Source: Bacillota bacterium
GTDB taxonomy: Bacteria > Bacillota > Bacilli > Paenibacillales > NBRC-103111
Direction of reading: 5' to 3'
NCBI GenBank assembly: GCA_023391955.1
Contig: JAEWAA010000141.1
Coordinates: 1-7,454, forward strand
DNA: 7,454 nucleotides
This document shows positions 6,726 through 7,454 of the stretch, in pieces. A program made the translations under genes and the position numbers. The first letter of the stretch is position 1. Each line of letters begins with the position of its first letter. The notes below the pieces were generated by a model. That model saw nothing but the letters and a program-made list of their open reading frames with translations. It was not told the DNA's origin and ran no database searches.

Positions 6726-6760
6726 AGCCCCGTTCTCCCGGTTAATCTCGCTTTTGTAGC

Positions 6761-6792
6761 ACAATTAGCGGAAAACCCATTCCGTTAATTGT
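6761..6792 (+). repeat. Palindrome H7 of the array
   Basis: ACAATTAGCGGAA (6761-6773) pairs with TTCCGTTAATTGT (6780-6792) over 13 bp with one G-U wobble; the loop is 6 nt. It is the longest stem of the family here. Confidence 0.82.
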
Positions 6793-6816
6793 CTTGCGGT
6801 TGGTCTGATAGGAGAT

Positions 6817-6840
6817 TTAGCGGAAAAGGCGTTCCGCTAA
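6817..6840 (+). repeat. Palindrome H8 of the array
   Basis: TTAGCGGAA (6817-6825) pairs perfectly with TTCCGCTAA (6832-6840) over 9 bp; the loop is 6 nt. GAT/ATC can extend it past a bulged T. Its right arm overlaps the next hairpin at 6839-6857. Confidence 0.8.
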
Positions 6841-6857
6841 TCAGCAAGAAGCTGATT
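6839..6857 (+). repeat. Short hairpin overlapping H8
   Basis: AATCAGC (6839-6845) pairs perfectly with GCTGATT (6851-6857) around a 5-nt AAGAA loop. It shares two to four bases with H8, so full-length versions of both cannot form together. Confidence 0.5.
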
Positions 6858-6861
6858 CGAA

Positions 6862-6899
6862 GAAGGCCCTCAAATTGGCTTTGCCAATTTCGAGGCTTC
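6862..6899 (+). repeat. Strong imperfect hairpin upstream of coaBC
   Basis: The core AAATTGGC (6872-6879) pairs with GCCAATTT (6883-6890) around a TTT loop. After a bulged C (6891), CCTC pairs with GAGG, and past a 2-nt bulge GAAG (6862-6865) pairs with CTTC (6896-6899), about 16 bp in all. No T tract follows, so it is not a typical terminator. It differs in sequence from the ATAGCGGAA family. Confidence 0.6.
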
Positions 6900-6910
6900 C
6901 ATAACATTAT
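6881..6910 (+). promoter_or_regulatory. Candidate promoter for coaBC
   Basis: TTGCCA (6881-6886, 5 of 6) and CATTAT (6905-6910, 4 of 6) are separated by 18 nt. Transcription would start near 6917 and make a leader of about 109 nt. The -35 lies in the right arm of the hairpin at 6862-6899. Because the rpoZ message is terminated, a promoter must lie somewhere after 6307; this is the best match I found, but it is modest. Confidence 0.3.
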
Positions 6911-6923
6911 CCGGCCAGCGGCA

Positions 6924-7008
6924 GGGACCAAGAATAGAGTATGGGGTCCCCGCAAAGTACCTGAATCTGCTTCGGAGCTTTGCGTCACTTTGTGGGGATG
7001 ATTTCAGG
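6924..7008 (+). promoter_or_regulatory. Structured leader of coaBC with alternative pairings
   Basis: TCCCCGCAAAG (6947-6957) has three possible partners: GGGACC upstream (6924-6929, with GGTCCC 6945-6950), CTTTGCG (6978-6984) and CTTTGTGGGGA (6988-6998, 11 bp with one wobble). In addition CCTGAA (6960-6965), inside the loop, can pair with TTCAGG (7003-7008), which ends 2 nt before the AGGAGG of coaBC; with either downstream partner this makes an H-type pseudoknot. The layout resembles a translational switch, but it could also be a dispersed palindromic repeat. I do not recognise a known riboswitch or T-box. Confidence 0.4.
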
Positions 7009-7025
7009 ATAGGAGGAGAACGGAT

Positions 7026-7454
7026 ATGCTGAAGGGAAAAACGGTGATTTTGGGTGTGTGCGGCGGGATTGCGGCTTATAAGGCAGCGGCTTTGTGCAGC
7101 AAGCTGGTGCAGGCGGGCGCCAAGGTGCGTGTCATCATGACGGAATCTGCAGCCAAGCTGGTGCAGCCCCTTACGTTTCAGGCGCTGTCGAAATATCATG
7201 TGATCGTGGATGCCTTTGAAGAGAACGACCCCTCCGTCATCACCCATGTTGACGTGGCGGACAGCGCCGATCTGGTGATCATTGCTCCGGCTACGGCTAA
7301 CATGATCGGCAAAATGGCCAACGGCATCGCCGATGACATGCTCAGCACCACCATGCTGGTGACTCAGGCGCCGATTCTTATCGCCCCTGCCATGAACGTG
7401 CATATGTATGCACATCCGGCGGTTCAGGCCAATATGCGAACGCTGGAGCAGCGG
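7026..7454 (+). CDS. coaBC: Phosphopantothenoylcysteine decarboxylase / phosphopantothenate-cysteine ligase, N-terminal part
   Basis: The 143 codons present cover most of the N-terminal CoaC domain of the bifunctional CoaBC (Dfp) protein; the CoaB ligase domain would lie past the window edge. CoaB joins cysteine to 4'-phosphopantothenate and CoaC, an FMN enzyme, decarboxylates the product to 4'-phosphopantetheine in coenzyme A synthesis. Seen here: the flavin-binding N-terminus LGVCGGIAAYKA (9-20), MTESA (38-42), the expected catalytic His74 in ITHVDVA, the APATANMIGKMANGIADD block (87-104) and the PAMN motif (121-124). AGGAGG (7011-7016) lies 9 nt before the ATG. The usual next genes in Bacillales (priA, def) are not in the window. 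In B. subtilis rpoZ and coaBC are neighbours; here a long non-coding region separates them. Confidence 0.95.
   Translation, partial: MLKGKTVILGVCGGIAAYKAAALCSKLVQAGAKVRVIMTESAAKLVQPLTFQALSKYHVIVDAFEENDPSVITHVDVADSADLVIIAPATANMIGKMANGIADDMLSTTMLVTQAPILIAPAMNVHMYAHPAVQANMRTLEQR

Larger units (their letters stand above)
6308..7025. other. Long non-coding region with hairpin array and coaBC leader
   Basis: This 718-nt stretch has no credible gene on either strand. The left part, about 6333-6840, holds an array of short palindromes (listed separately) and degenerate remnants: TAATGGTGCGG..CGCTGCTGAATT around 6334-6362, and a broken copy around 6615-6631 (TAGA-ggt-TCTA flanked by AT/AT). The motif TAGCGG is also repeated at 6589-6606. 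The right part, 6839-7008, contains unrelated, stronger pairings that lead to the coaBC ribosome binding site AGGAGG (7011-7016). Open readings of about 60-180 codons cross the area on both strands but have no homology that I recognise and follow the palindromes. Confidence 0.75.

Noticed and set aside
6387..6840. CRISPR array
   Set aside because: The repeats are short divergent palindromes separated by irregular distances, without constant direct repeats or uniform spacers.
6387..6840. Series of transcription terminators
   Set aside because: The stems are not followed by T tracts; only the hairpin at 6276-6307 has one.
6785..7001. Two overlapping readings of 67 and 70 codons on opposite strands
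   Set aside because: They mirror each other over palindromes, lack good ribosome binding sites and resemble no known protein; they are by-products of repeat DNA.
6917..7025. T-box or known riboswitch before coaBC
   Set aside because: The T-box core sequence and specifier-loop layout are not seen, and I do not recognise a known metabolite-binding consensus.
6870..7415. 181-codon minus-strand reading across the coaBC start
   Set aside because: Most of it is antisense to the conserved CoaC domain, and the rest follows the palindromic leader.

Overview
The window looks like chromosomal DNA of a Gram-positive endospore-former of the Paenibacillus type (inference). Evidence: the order yloC-remA-gmk-rpoZ-coaBC is the conserved Bacillales housekeeping block, ribosome binding sites are strong AGGAGG-like sequences, base composition is moderate, and the gene upstream is a fused homocysteine methyltransferase/MTHFR of the YitJ type.

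Layout. Positions 1-984 (minus strand) hold the first 328 codons of a membrane sensor protein (two TM helices, HAMP, start of a GAF-like domain) that runs off the left edge. Positions 985-1309 are a divergent intergenic region with an extended -10 promoter for the sensor and a long inverted repeat over it. On the plus strand follow dapF (1310-2146), the yitJ-type fusion (2183-4105) and yloC (4129-5013), with gaps of only 36 and 23 nt, so probably one transcript. After a 153-nt gap with a good promoter come remA (5167-5427), gmk (5417-6037) and rpoZ (6039-6266), which overlap or nearly touch and end in a clear intrinsic terminator (6276-6307). A 718-nt non-coding stretch follows (6308-7025), then the first 143 codons of coaBC (7026-7454, running off the right edge).

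How the genes relate. DapF makes meso-diaminopimelate for peptidoglycan and lysine. The YitJ-type protein supplies methyl groups to methionine synthesis. YloC is an endoribonuclease of the YicC family, RemA a DNA-binding regulator of matrix genes, Gmk makes GDP from GMP, RpoZ is the omega subunit of RNA polymerase, and CoaBC catalyses two steps of coenzyme A synthesis. These are core functions; the neighbourhood is conserved rather than a pathway island.

The unusual part is 6308-7025. It contains at least eight short palindromes built on ATAGCGGAA-N6/7-TTCCGCTAT. Where the sequence varies, pairing is kept by double changes or by G-U wobbles, and all wobbles are in the plus-strand sense. Hairpins 1-4 and 5-8 are spaced almost identically, offset by about 260-264 nt, which suggests duplication of a larger block. 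Just before coaBC there is a separate structured leader in which one segment can pair with three partners and a loop can pair with sequence ending 2 nt before the Shine-Dalgarno. These are the best candidates for something undescribed; both are read by eye, without folding or database searches.
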